Program-made: the position numbers and the translations under genes
The notes under the pieces: generated by a model
Told to the model about the DNA's origin: nothing
Databases searched by the model: none
The model's input: only the letters and a program-made list of their open reading frames with translations
In this document: positions 48,226 through 56,962 of the stretch, in pieces
How positions within the stretch are numbered: position 1 is the first letter of the stretch
How the letters are laid out: every line of letters starts with the position of its first letter
Assembly: GCA_044508835.1 (NCBI GenBank)
Contig: JBIQHD010000002.1
Span: forward strand, 186,001 to 250,000
Direction: 5' to 3'
Length of the DNA: 64,000 bases
From: JAKFDI01 sp044508835
Lineage (GTDB): Bacteria > Pseudomonadota > Gammaproteobacteria > Burkholderiales > Burkholderiaceae_C

Positions 48226-49284
48226 ATGACCGATCCCCTTGCGCCCATCGTCTGGGCCGACGCCGCACGCCACGCCGCCTTCGACGCCTGGCTGGCGCGC
48301 GAAGCGCAGGCGCATCGCCTCGCGCCGCACACGCTGCGCCCGGCGTCGAGCGACGCGAGCTTCCGCCGCTACTTCCGCATCGACGGCGAGGCGGGGTCGT
48401 GCATCGTGATGGACGCGCCGCCGCCGCAGGAGGACGTGCGCCCCTTCGTGCAGGTGGCCGGGCTGATCGCCGCGGCGGGGCTGAACGCGCCGCGCATCCT
48501 CGCGGTGGACGAGGCGCAGGGCTTCGTGCTGCTCAGCGACCTGGGCACGCGCCTGTACCTCGGCGAGCTGCAGCAGGCCGTGGCCGCCGGCGACGAGCGC
48601 ACGGTGAACGCCCTGATGCACGACGCCTGCCGCGCGCTCGTCGCGTGGCAGCAGCGCGTCGACGCGCGCGCGCTGCCGCCCTACGACGAGGCCCTGCTGC
48701 GCCGCGAGGTGGAGCTGTTCCCGACCTGGTGCGTGCAGGCCGAGTTCGGGCACGCCTGGAGCGGCGCGCAGCAGGCGCAGTGGCGCGCTGCCACCGACCT
48801 GCTGCTGCAGAGCGCGCTGGCGCAGCCGGTGGTCGCGGTGCACCGCGACTACATGCCGCGCAACCTGATGGTGGCCGCGCCCAACCCGGGCATCCTCGAC
48901 TTCCAGGACGCCGTGCGCGGCCCCGTCACCTACGACCTCGCCTCGCTGCTGCGCGATGCCTTCATCAGCTGGGACGAGGCGCGCGAGATCGACTGGGCGG
49001 TGCGCTGGTGGGAGCAGGCGCGCCAGGCGGGCCTGCCGGTGGCGCCCGACTTCGGCGACTTCTGGCGCCAGCTCGAATGGATGGGCCTGCAGCGCCACCT
49101 CAAGGTGCTGGGCATCTTCTGCCGCCTGAAGCACCGCGACGGCAAGCCGGCCTACAGCGCCGACCTGCCGCGCTTCTTCCGCTATGCGCACCACGTGGCC
49201 GCGCGCTACAACGGCCTGGGCGCGCTGGCGCGCCTGCTCGAGCCGCTGATGGGCGCCGAGCGCGGCGTCGGCTACACGTTCTGA
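48226..49284 (+). CDS. amgK: N-acetylmuramate/N-acetylglucosamine 1-kinase
   Basis: 352 residues, phosphotransferase (APH) fold. Motifs: SSDASFRRYFRI (nucleotide loop), catalytic VHRDYMPRNLMV and metal-binding ILDFQDAVRGPVTYDLASLL. This form, with the location opposite lptD-surA, is that of AmgK, which phosphorylates MurNAc at C1 so that MurU can make UDP-MurNAc and bypass de novo synthesis. MurU normally follows directly; here a LysR gene overlaps the 3' end instead, and a MurU-like start lies at the left edge of the window. Confidence 0.9.
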   Translation: MTDPLAPIVWADAARHAAFDAWLAREAQAHRLAPHTLRPASSDASFRRYFRIDGEAGSCIVMDAPPPQEDVRPFVQVAGLIAAAGLNAPRILAVDEAQGFVLLSDLGTRLYLGELQQAVAAGDERTVNALMHDACRALVAWQQRVDARALPPYDEALLRREVELFPTWCVQAEFGHAWSGAQQAQWRAATDLLLQSALAQPVVAVHRDYMPRNLMVAAPNPGILDFQDAVRGPVTYDLASLLRDAFISWDEAREIDWAVRWWEQARQAGLPVAPDFGDFWRQLEWMGLQRHLKVLGIFCRLKHRDGKPAYSADLPRFFRYAHHVAARYNGLGALARLLEPLMGAERGVGYTF

Positions 49285-50264
49285 AGCTCGGCGCGCGGTT
49301 CGGCGCGGCGCGGGCGCTGCGTCGGGCACTGCGCCGCGATGAGCCACGGGTCGCGGTCCTCGCCGCCGTAGGTGGCGACGAGGAAGTCGATGAACACGCG
49401 CGTGCGTGCCGGCACGTATTTGCGCGTGGGCATGGCGGCGTAGATCGTCATCGCGAACAGGTGCCACTCGGGCAGCACGCGCTCGAGCGCGTTCTCCAGC
49501 AGCGCGTCTTCCACCATGAACGAGGGCAGGCCCGCGATGCCCAGGCCGTGCAGCGCGGCCGCGTACATGATGTCGCTGTGCGCCGTGCCGAGCGCCGGGC
49601 GCGGCGTGCTGAGCGTCACCGGCTCGCCGTCGGGCTCGTCGCCGCCGAAGGGGCCGGGCGTGAAGGTCACCTCGCGCACCGAGCTCGGCATCATGGACTC
49701 GTGCTGCAGCAGGTCGCCGGGATGCGCCGGGCGCCCGCGGCGGTCGAGGTAGTCGGGCGAGGCGCAGGTGATGACCTCGCAGCGCGCGAGCCGCCGCGCG
49801 ACGAAGCTGCCGTCGAGCGGGCGCTGGCCCACCGCGAGGATGCTCACGTCGAAGCTCTCGTCGATGGTCTCCACCGGCCCGGGCGAATGCAGCTCCACCG
49901 TGACCTGCGGGTACTGCGCGCGAAAGCGCGGCAGGTGCTTGGCGAGCTGGTGCACGGCGAACGAGGGCGGCACCAGCACGCGCAGGTGCCCGCGCGGCTC
50001 GGACGTGGCGGTGCTGGCGAGCGCCTCGGCCTCGTCGACGTCGGCCAGGATCTGGCGCACGCGCTCGAGGTAGGCCTCGCCGATGTCGGTGAGCGCGAGG
50101 CGCCGCGTGGTGCGGGTGAGCAGGCGCGCGCCGAGGTGGTCCTCGAGGTCGGCCACCAGCCGCGTGACCGCGGCCGGCGAGAGGTTCGATTCGCGCGCCG
50201 CAGCGGCGAAGCTGCCGCTGTCCACCACCCGGCAGAACACGCGCATCGTGGTCAGACGATCCAT
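49272..50264 (-). CDS. LysR-family transcriptional regulator
   Basis: 330 residues. N-terminal winged helix (MDRLTTMRVFCRVVDSGSFA, then LSPAAVTRLVADLEDHLGARL) and a C-terminal effector domain with HLRVLVPPSFAVHQL and YAAALHGLGIAGLPSFMVED. The DRLTTMRVFxRVVDSGSF opening is typical of the large CrgA/AaeR-like branch. Its last 13 bases overlap the end of amgK. Divergent from the DUF4148 gene with about 190 bases between; target unknown. Confidence 0.92.
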   Translation of the reverse strand: MDRLTTMRVFCRVVDSGSFAAAARESNLSPAAVTRLVADLEDHLGARLLTRTTRRLALTDIGEAYLERVRQILADVDEAEALASTATSEPRGHLRVLVPPSFAVHQLAKHLPRFRAQYPQVTVELHSPGPVETIDESFDVSILAVGQRPLDGSFVARRLARCEVITCASPDYLDRRGRPAHPGDLLQHESMMPSSVREVTFTPGPFGGDEPDGEPVTLSTPRPALGTAHSDIMYAAALHGLGIAGLPSFMVEDALLENALERVLPEWHLFAMTIYAAMPTRKYVPARTRVFIDFLVATYGGEDRDPWLIAAQCPTQRPRRAEPRAELQNV

Positions 50265-50279
50265 TTCAAGGCCCGGACT

Positions 50280-50296
50280 ATTGCAATCTGCTGAAT
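50280..50296. promoter_or_regulatory. candidate LysR-type (T-N11-A) binding site
   Basis: ATT-N11-AAT, 16 bases in front of the LysR start codon. Position fits autoregulation of the regulator and possible control of the divergent DUF4148 gene. Confidence 0.4.
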
Positions 50297-50455
50297 GCTA
50301 GGTTGAACAGCGAGTGGTTTTTGCCATTGGGGTTAACGCCTAAAGTTTCTTCCATCGATGAGCCAGCCACGACGCGACTCACCGAGCTGGACACGACAGG
50401 CCCACGAGGCATCTGTCCGGTATTCGCAACCAGTCAGTCATTGAAGGAACTCACC

Positions 50456-50761
50456 ATGAACCGCAAGTCCGCCCTCCTCGCTTCCGTCCTCGCCGCCGCC
50501 GCCTTCGGCGCCTCGGCCCAGGAAGCCACCCTGTTCGACGACGCCGCGCAAAGCACCAGGACCCGCGCCGAAGTGAAGGCCGAGCTGGCCCAGGCGCAGG
50601 CCCAGGGCCTGGTCGTCAGCGGCGGCGAAGCGACCGTGTTCGCCGAGCAGCGCGTGGTCGGCAACCGCGAGCGCGCCGAAGTGCGCGCCGAAGCGGCCCA
50701 GCTGCTGGACGGCAACTCCGCCTACCGCATCGCCTACCGCAACCTGTACATCGGCGGCTGA
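50456..50761 (+). CDS. DUF4148-type small exported protein
   Basis: 101 residues. Cleavable signal peptide (MNRKSALLASVLAAAAFGAS, cut after AQ), then a short mature domain with two similar blocks: TRTRAEVKAELAQAQAQGLV and NRERAEVRAEAAQLL. The R-x-x-V-x-x-E-L block is the hallmark of DUF4148 proteins, which are abundant in Burkholderiales and of unknown role. Good Shine-Dalgarno (GAAGGA) and its own intrinsic terminator, so monocistronic. Confidence 0.85.
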   Translation: MNRKSALLASVLAAAAFGASAQEATLFDDAAQSTRTRAEVKAELAQAQAQGLVVSGGEATVFAEQRVVGNRERAEVRAEAAQLLDGNSAYRIAYRNLYIGG

Positions 50762-50790
50762 TCCGCGAACGGCCTTCTCCTCCTGCCGCA

Positions 50791-50815
50791 CGGCCGCCTT
50801 CGGGCGGCCGTTTTT
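50791..50815 (+). terminator. intrinsic terminator with TTCG tetraloop
   Basis: Perfect 8-bp stem (50791-50798 with 50803-50810), TTCG loop and five T residues after the DUF4148 gene. Confidence 0.92.
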
Positions 50816-50850
50816 CATGGGCGCGGGCGGCAGCGCCGACAATCCCGCCC

Positions 50851-52494
50851 ATGCTCCGCATCACCGAACTGCGCCTGCCGCTGCACCATGCCGAGGACGC
50901 GCTGCGCGCCGCCGTCGTGCAGCGCCTGGGCATCGCCGCCGGGGCGCTGCGCGGCTTCACCGTCTTCAAGCGCAGCTACGACGCGCGCAAGAAGGCGGCG
51001 GTGGTCTTCATCTACACCGTCGACTGCGAGGTCGACGACGAGGCCGCCGTGCTGGCGCGCTTCGAGGGCGACCGCCACGTCGGCCCGGCGCCGGACACGC
51101 GCTACCGCTTCGTCGGCCATGCGCCGGCCGATTTCCATGCGGGCGGGCGGCTGCGGCCGGTCGTCGTCGGTTTCGGCCCCTGCGGCATCTTCGCGGCGCT
51201 GGTGCTGGCGCAGATGGGGCTGCGGCCGATCGTGCTGGAGCGCGGCCGCGCCGTGCGCGAGCGCACGAAGGACACCTGGGGCCTGTGGCGCCGGCGCGTG
51301 CTCGACCCCGAGTCGAACGTGCAGTTCGGCGAGGGCGGCGCCGGCACCTTCTCCGACGGCAAGCTGTGGAGCCAGATCAGCGACCCGCGCCACCTCACGC
51401 GCAAGGTGCTCGCCGAGTTCGTGAAGGCCGGCGCGCCGGAGGAGATCCTCTACGTCGCCAAGCCGCACATCGGCACCTTCCGGCTGGTGTCGATGGTGGA
51501 GAAGATGCGCGCCGAGATCGAGTCGCTCGGCGGCGAGATCCGCTTCGCGCAGCGCGTGGCCGACCTGCGCATCGAGGACGGCGCGGTCCGCGGCCTGGTG
51601 CTCGCCGGCGGCGAGGCGCTGGCGGCGGACCACGTGGTGCTCGCGCTCGGCCACAGCGCGCGCGACACCTTCGCCATGCTTCGGGCGCGCGGCGTGTTCA
51701 TGGAGGCCAAGCCGTTCTCGATCGGCTTTCGCATCGAGCATCCGCAAGGCTTGATCGACCGCGCGAGGTTCGGTGCGAACGCCGGCGACCCGCTGCTGGG
51801 CGCGGCCGACTACAAGCTGGTGCACCACGCGGCCAACGGCCGCTCGGTCTACAGCTTCTGCATGTGCCCGGGCGGCACGGTGGTGGCGGCCACCAGCGAG
51901 CCGGACCGCGTGGTCACCAACGGCATGAGCCAGTACTCGCGCAACGAGCGCAACGCCAACGCCGGCATCGTGGTCGGCATCGCGCCGCGCGACTACGCGC
52001 AGGACCCGGGCGCCGCCGGCCCGGTGGACCCGCTCGACGGCATCGCCTTCCAGCGCCAGTGGGAGTCGCGCGCGTTCGAGCTCGGCGGCGGCGGCTACGA
52101 GGCGCCGGGCCAGCGCGTCGGCGACTTCCTGCGCGGGCAGCGCTCCAGCGCCTTCGGCAGCGTGGAGCCCTCGTACAAGCCGGGCGTGCGGCCCACCGAC
52201 CTCGCCGGCGCGCTGCCCGGCTACGCCATCGACGCCATCCGCGAGGCGCTGCCCGCGTTCGAGCGGCAGATCCGGGGCTTCTCCATGGACGACGCGGTGC
52301 TCACCGGCGTGGAGACGCGCACCTCGTCGCCGCTGCGCATCACGCGCGGCAAGGACGGGCAGAGCCTGAACGTGCGCGGCCTGTACCCGGCGGGCGAGGG
52401 CGCCGGCTACGCGGGCGGGATCATGTCGGCCGGCGTCGACGGCATCGAGGTGGCCGAGGCCGTGGGCCGCGCGCTGCTCGCCGCGGCGGCCTGA
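50851..52494 (+). CDS. FAD-dependent oxidoreductase (YtfP/COG2509-like)
   Basis: 547 residues. A ferredoxin-like N-terminal domain of about 95 residues (LRITELRLPLHHAEDALRAA, FTVFKRSYDARKK) precedes the FAD-binding core: VVVGFGPCGIFAALVLAQMG, LERGRAVRERTKDTW, FGEGGAGTFSDGKLWSQI, and a C-terminal GEGAGYAGGIMSAGVDG. This arrangement is a conserved, poorly characterised family of predicted FAD dehydrogenases. No partner gene is obvious. Its TGA abuts the stop of the convergent FliL-like gene. Confidence 0.88.
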   Translation: MLRITELRLPLHHAEDALRAAVVQRLGIAAGALRGFTVFKRSYDARKKAAVVFIYTVDCEVDDEAAVLARFEGDRHVGPAPDTRYRFVGHAPADFHAGGRLRPVVVGFGPCGIFAALVLAQMGLRPIVLERGRAVRERTKDTWGLWRRRVLDPESNVQFGEGGAGTFSDGKLWSQISDPRHLTRKVLAEFVKAGAPEEILYVAKPHIGTFRLVSMVEKMRAEIESLGGEIRFAQRVADLRIEDGAVRGLVLAGGEALAADHVVLALGHSARDTFAMLRARGVFMEAKPFSIGFRIEHPQGLIDRARFGANAGDPLLGAADYKLVHHAANGRSVYSFCMCPGGTVVAATSEPDRVVTNGMSQYSRNERNANAGIVVGIAPRDYAQDPGAAGPVDPLDGIAFQRQWESRAFELGGGGYEAPGQRVGDFLRGQRSSAFGSVEPSYKPGVRPTDLAGALPGYAIDAIREALPAFERQIRGFSMDDAVLTGVETRTSSPLRITRGKDGQSLNVRGLYPAGEGAGYAGGIMSAGVDGIEVAEAVGRALLAAAA

Positions 52495-52965
52495 TCAGGC
52501 GCGCGTCATCACCAGCTCGATGATCGCCACCGAGCGCAGCGGCTCGATGCCTTCGCTGGCGAGGAAGCGGTTCACGCGCGCCAGCATGTCGGCCGACAGG
52601 CGCTCGAGGCCGGCGGCGCCCGAGATCTGCGCGCGGGTGTGGGCGAGCACGCTCACGTGGAGGATCTGGTTGATCTCGCGCAGCCGCAGGCGCAGCGTGG
52701 CGGGGTTCGCCGACTGGGCGGTCTCGAGCGCGACGCGGGCCTTCACCAGGGTGCCGTCCTGCGTCATCGCGCGCAGGGCGTCGGGCGTGATCCATTCCGG
52801 GTCGTCCGGCATGCGCGGTTCGTCGCCGGTCTCGACCCAGCGGATGCCGGCGGCCACGCCGGCCGGCACGCCGAAGATCGCCGCCAGGACGCCGACGACC
52901 ATCAGGTCGCGGCGGGTCTCGGAGGTGGAGCGGCGGGGCGGCATCGGCGGAAAGGGCGGCGGCAC
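52495..52965 (-). CDS. FliL-like single-pass membrane protein
   Basis: 156 residues (an ATG seven codons in, at 52944, may be the true start). Membrane helix LMVVGVLAAIFGVPAGVAAG, then a periplasmic domain with LVKARVALETAQSANPATLR, LREINQILHVSVLAHTRAQI, LSADMLARVNRFL and a final IIELVMTRA. The order resembles FliL, the stator-associated flagellar protein, but no flagellar genes are nearby and similarity is weak. Treat as a FliL-domain protein of unknown role. Confidence 0.6.
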   Translation of the reverse strand: MPPPFPPMPPRRSTSETRRDLMVVGVLAAIFGVPAGVAAGIRWVETGDEPRMPDDPEWITPDALRAMTQDGTLVKARVALETAQSANPATLRLRLREINQILHVSVLAHTRAQISGAAGLERLSADMLARVNRFLASEGIEPLRSVAIIELVMTRA

Positions 52966-53067
52966 GGGGCGACGCCCCCCGCAGTCTCACACGCGGCCGG
53001 CCGCCTGCGGCCCGGCACGGACGTCCAGCCGGCCCGCACCGTTCAATCGGTCACGCTGTGCGGCGGC

Positions 53068-54543
53068 TCAGGGGCAGGCCGCGATCACCTGCGCCACCGC
53101 GGCGGTGAGCCGCTTGCCGTAGGGCACGTGCAGGAACTCGTTCGGCCCGTGGGCGTTGCTCTTCGGGCCGAGCACGCCGCAGACCATCATCTGCGCCGCC
53201 GGGAAGCCCTGCTGCAGCATGCTCATCAGCGGGATGGTGCCGCCCTGGCCGATGTAGCCGCAGGGCGCGCCGAAGTGCGCCCGCGAGGCGGCGTCCAGCG
53301 CGTCCTCCAGCCAGGGCGCGAGCGCAGGCGCGTTCCAGCCGTTGGCGCCGCGCGCCTCGCCGCGGCCGTCGGCGGCGAAGGTGACGCGGGCGTTGTAGGG
53401 CGCGTTGTCCTCCAGCAGCGCCTTGAGCGCGGCCGCGGCCTGGCCGGCGTCGACCAGCGGCGGCAGGCGCAGCGAGAGCTTGAAGGCGGTGAACGGGCGC
53501 AGCACGTTGCCGGCGTTCTCCAGCGCGGGAAAGCCGTCGACGCCGGTGACGCTGAGCGTGGGCTTCCAGGTGCGCTGGATCAGCGCCTCGACCGGGTCGG
53601 TGGTGGTGGGCAGCGCCGGGCCGCCGTCGGCGCCGCAGGCCCAGGGGTAGGTCTTCCACACCGCGTCGCCCAGCGTCTCGGCGGCGGCGCGCGCCTGCGC
53701 CATGCGGTCGGCGGGCACCTCGCAGTGCAGGCTGCCCGGCAGCAGGCGGCCGGTCTTGGCGTCCTCCAGCCGGTCGAGCACCTGGCGCAGGATGCGGAAG
53801 CTCGAGGGCACCAGCCCGCTCGCGTCGCCCGAGTGCACGCCCTCGGTGAGGATCTCCACCTTCAGCGTGCCCGTCACGTTGCCGCGCAGGCTGGTGGTGA
53901 GCCAGAGCTGGTCGTAGTTGCCGGCGCCGCTGTCCAGGCACACGACGAGGCCGACGTTCCCCAGGCGCGGGCGCAGCAGGTCGATGTAGGCCGGCAGGTC
54001 GGGCGAGCCGCTTTCCTCGCAGGTCTCGATCAGGCCGACGCAGCGCGGGCGCGGGATGCCCTGGCGGTCCAGGCCCATGAGGGCGGTGAGCGCGGCGTAG
54101 ATCGCATAGCCGTCGTCCGCGCCGCCGCGGCCGTACAGCAGGCCGTCCTCGTACTTGGGCGTCCACGGCCCGAGGTCGCGGCGCCAGCCGTTGAACTCGG
54201 GCTGCTTGTCGAGGTGGCCGTAGAGGCACACGGTGTCGGTGCTGCCGGGCTTCGTGGCCGGCAGCTCGAAGAAGATCACCGGCGTTCGGCCTTCGAGGCG
54301 GATCACTTCGAGCTTCAGGCCGTCGATGCGCTGGCGCTCGACCCACGCGGCGGCGTCGCGCACCACGCGCTCGATGTGGCCGTGGCGCTGCCAGTCGGCG
54401 TCGAACATCGGGCTCTTGGCGGGGATGGCGATGTAGTCGGTGAGCGCGGGGACGATCTGCGCGTCCCAGGTCTGCGCGGCGAAGGCGCCGAGGGCGCTCG
54501 CTTCGTCGGGCTGCAGCGGCAGGTACGGATCGCGGGCGTTCAT
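53068..54543 (-). CDS. M20-family dipeptidase/metallopeptidase
   Basis: 491 residues. Metal ligands in the usual order: His in YGHLDKQPE, bridging Asp in GRGGADDGYA, catalytic and ligand Glu in LIETCEESGSPD, Asp in VCLDSGAGNYD, and final His in SNAHGPNEFL. A lid/dimerisation domain lies between about residues 230 and 390. It belongs to the M20 CNDP/PepV-type dipeptidases, which hydrolyse short peptides in the cytoplasm. A 57-base gap separates it from the downstream end of the hydrolase gene. Confidence 0.92.
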   Translation of the reverse strand: MNARDPYLPLQPDEASALGAFAAQTWDAQIVPALTDYIAIPAKSPMFDADWQRHGHIERVVRDAAAWVERQRIDGLKLEVIRLEGRTPVIFFELPATKPGSTDTVCLYGHLDKQPEFNGWRRDLGPWTPKYEDGLLYGRGGADDGYAIYAALTALMGLDRQGIPRPRCVGLIETCEESGSPDLPAYIDLLRPRLGNVGLVVCLDSGAGNYDQLWLTTSLRGNVTGTLKVEILTEGVHSGDASGLVPSSFRILRQVLDRLEDAKTGRLLPGSLHCEVPADRMAQARAAAETLGDAVWKTYPWACGADGGPALPTTTDPVEALIQRTWKPTLSVTGVDGFPALENAGNVLRPFTAFKLSLRLPPLVDAGQAAAALKALLEDNAPYNARVTFAADGRGEARGANGWNAPALAPWLEDALDAASRAHFGAPCGYIGQGGTIPLMSMLQQGFPAAQMMVCGVLGPKSNAHGPNEFLHVPYGKRLTAAVAQVIAACP

Positions 54544-54600
54544 CGTCGGCTCCTTCGGGCGGGACAGCGCAGCGGCCAGTGTAGGAGCGGCGGCGGCCTC

Positions 54601-55485
54601 TCAGCCGCCGGGGGTTTTCAGCCCGCCGAGCCAGCGCGTGAGCGCGGCCAGCACCTCGGCCTGCTCCGGCTCGTTGAAGATCTCGTGGAACAGGGCGGGA
54701 AAGGCCTGCGCCGTGACCACGGCCCGCGGCGCCGCGGCGGCGAAGGCGGCGCTGCCGGCCGGCGCCACGCAGCGGTCGGCGCCGGCGTAGAGCAGCAGCG
54801 TGGGCAGCGTCCAGCGCGCGGCGCGCTCGCGCACCAGATCGCCGCCGTCCCGCATGAAGCGAACGAGCTTCGCCGTGACGCGGTCGTGCACCAGCGGGTC
54901 GGCCACGTAGGCCTGCACCACCTGCGGATCGCGCGAGACCCACGCCGGCTTCAGGCCGTTGCCCACGGCGAGGTCCGGCGCCAGCGCGCCCAGCGTGGCC
55001 AGCAGCAGCTTCTGCACGCCGTTCATCGGCAGCGCCAGCGCGGGCGAGCTGAGCGCCAGCGCGTCGACGGGGCGGTGCCAGGCGGCCGGGACCGGCGCCA
55101 GCCCTTCGGCCACGAAGCGCGCCGCGGTGAGCCCGCCCATGCTGTGGCCGAGCAGCACCAGCGGGCCGGGGTGGGCGGCGCGCACGGCGTCGATCACGCG
55201 GGCGAGGTCGGCGAGCAGGTCGTCCGGCCGCGACAGCGCGCCGCGCGGCCCGCCGCTGCGCCCGTGGCCGCGGTGGTCGTGGCCCGCCACCCGCCAGCCG
55301 GCCGTGTTGAGCGCGGCGGCGACGTGGCCGTAGCGGCCGATGTGCTCGCCCAGGCCGTGCACGACGAGCACCGTGCCGCGTGCGTCCGCCGCCGGCCAGT
55401 GCCGCAGGTGGAGCGCCGTGCCGTCGGCGGCGCTCAGTGTTCCGGGCAAGGTGTCGGGCAATCCGTCCGGCAGGGTGGGCGTCAT
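54601..55485 (-). CDS. alpha/beta hydrolase (monoacylglycerol lipase/lysophospholipase type)
   Basis: 294 residues. Oxyanion motif VVHGLGEHIGRYGHVA, AGHDHRGHGRSGGPRG, nucleophile elbow LLGHSMGGLTA, acid in LLYAGADRCVAP and His in ALFHEIFNEPE. HGLGEH...RY and GHDHRGHGRS are typical of the monoacylglycerol lipase-like (Hydrolase_4) group. No signal peptide. It follows the efflux operon after 64 bases on the same strand but is probably unrelated. Confidence 0.88.
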   Translation of the reverse strand: MTPTLPDGLPDTLPGTLSAADGTALHLRHWPAADARGTVLVVHGLGEHIGRYGHVAAALNTAGWRVAGHDHRGHGRSGGPRGALSRPDDLLADLARVIDAVRAAHPGPLVLLGHSMGGLTAARFVAEGLAPVPAAWHRPVDALALSSPALALPMNGVQKLLLATLGALAPDLAVGNGLKPAWVSRDPQVVQAYVADPLVHDRVTAKLVRFMRDGGDLVRERAARWTLPTLLLYAGADRCVAPAGSAAFAAAAPRAVVTAQAFPALFHEIFNEPEQAEVLAALTRWLGGLKTPGG

Positions 55486-55549
55486 GCGCGGCAGTGTAGG
55501 CAGCGGCCCGGCGCGCCGGCCCCCGGGCTTGTCCGGTGCGGCGGGGCGG

Positions 55550-56962
55550 TCAGCGCGCCGCCGAGGCCTCGCGCTCGCTCCAGCCGCCGCCCAGCACCCG
55601 GTACACGGTCACGAGGTTCTGCGCCTGCTGCGCCTGCGTCTGCACCAGCGCCTGCTGCGCGGCGAGCAGCGAGCGCTGCGCGTCGAGCACGTCGAGGTAG
55701 CTGGCCGCGCCGTTGCGGTAGCGCAGGTCGGCGAGGCGGAAGCGCGCTTCCTCGGCGTTCGTCTGGGCGCCCTGGGCGCGCAGCTGCTCGGTCAGCGTGG
55801 CGCGGCCGGCCAGCGCGTCGGCCACCTCGCGGAAGGCCGTCTGGATGGCGCGCTCGTACTGCGCCACGGCGATGTCGCGCGAGACCTGCGCCGCTTCCAG
55901 GTTGGCCTGGTTGCGCCCGGCGTCGAAGATCGGCAGGAACAGCTGCGGCATGAAGGTCCATGCGGCGCGGCCGTGGCCGAGCAGCCGGTCGAGGTCGCTG
56001 CTGGCCACGCCGACGCTGCCGGTGAGCGTGATGCGCGGGAAGAAGGCCGCGCGCGCCGCGCCGATGTTGGCGTTGGCCGCCAGCAGCTGCTGCTCGGCGG
56101 CGCGCACGTCGGCGCGGCGGGTGAGCAGGTCCGAGGGCAGGCCGGCGGGCAGGTCGGGCAGCAGGCGCTGGTCGGTGAGGGCGAGGCCGGCCGGCAGGTC
56201 GGCCGGCAGCGGCTGGCCGATCAGCAGCGTGAGCGCGTTCTCGTCCTGCGCGCGCTGGCGCGTGAGCTGGGCCAGCGACACGCGCGCCGCCTCCAGCAGC
56301 GACTCGGCCTGGCGGAAGTCGAGCTCCGACGCCACGCCGTTGTCGAACTTCAGCCGGGTCAGGCGCAGCGAATCCTCGCGCGTCTGCAGCGCGCGCTCGG
56401 TGACGGCCAGCAGCTGCTCGTCGGCGCGCAGCGCGAGGTAGGTGTTGGCGACCGAGGCGATGAGGCTGGTCTGCACGCCCTTGCGCGCTTCCTCGGTGGC
56501 GAGGTACTGCGCCAGCGCCGCCTCGCTCAGGCTGCGGATGCGGCCGAACAGGTCGAGCTCCCAGGCGCTGACGGCCAGCCCCACGGTGTAGGTGCTGGTC
56601 TGGCTGCCGCTCGGGCCGGGCTGGCGCGTGCCGGAGGCGCCCACGCCGACGGTGGGCCACGCGTCGGCGCGGCGGATCTGCGCCGTGGCGCGGGCCTGCT
56701 CGATGTTGAGCGCGGCGATGCGCAGGTCGCGGTTGTTCTCGAGCGCCGCGGCGATCAGGCGCTCGAGGCGCTCGTCGACGAAGAACTCGCGCCAGTCGAT
56801 GTCGGCGGCGGCGCGGGCGTCGGCCGGCGCGGGCCCGGCCATCGGGTAGCTGGCCGCCACCGGCGCGGCGGGGCGCTCGTAGGTCGGGATCATCGGCGCG
56901 CAGGCGGCGAGCAGCGCGCTCGCCGCCAGCGCCGCCAGCGTGCGCGGGCGTGGGTCAGTCAT
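55550..56962 (-). CDS. RND efflux outer-membrane lipoprotein (NodT/OprM type)
   Basis: 470 residues from the ATG at 56962. Lipobox LAAC, then MIPTYERPAAPVAASYP, and two outer-membrane efflux repeats with IDWREFFVDERLERLIAAAL and GLPSDLLTRRADVRAAEQQL. It forms the trimeric TolC-like exit duct. Its start overlaps the pump gene stop by eight bases, so it is the third gene of the operon at 55550-61377. Confidence 0.94.
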   Translation of the reverse strand: MTDPRPRTLAALAASALLAACAPMIPTYERPAAPVAASYPMAGPAPADARAAADIDWREFFVDERLERLIAAALENNRDLRIAALNIEQARATAQIRRADAWPTVGVGASGTRQPGPSGSQTSTYTVGLAVSAWELDLFGRIRSLSEAALAQYLATEEARKGVQTSLIASVANTYLALRADEQLLAVTERALQTREDSLRLTRLKFDNGVASELDFRQAESLLEAARVSLAQLTRQRAQDENALTLLIGQPLPADLPAGLALTDQRLLPDLPAGLPSDLLTRRADVRAAEQQLLAANANIGAARAAFFPRITLTGSVGVASSDLDRLLGHGRAAWTFMPQLFLPIFDAGRNQANLEAAQVSRDIAVAQYERAIQTAFREVADALAGRATLTEQLRAQGAQTNAEEARFRLADLRYRNGAASYLDVLDAQRSLLAAQQALVQTQAQQAQNLVTVYRVLGGGWSEREASAAR

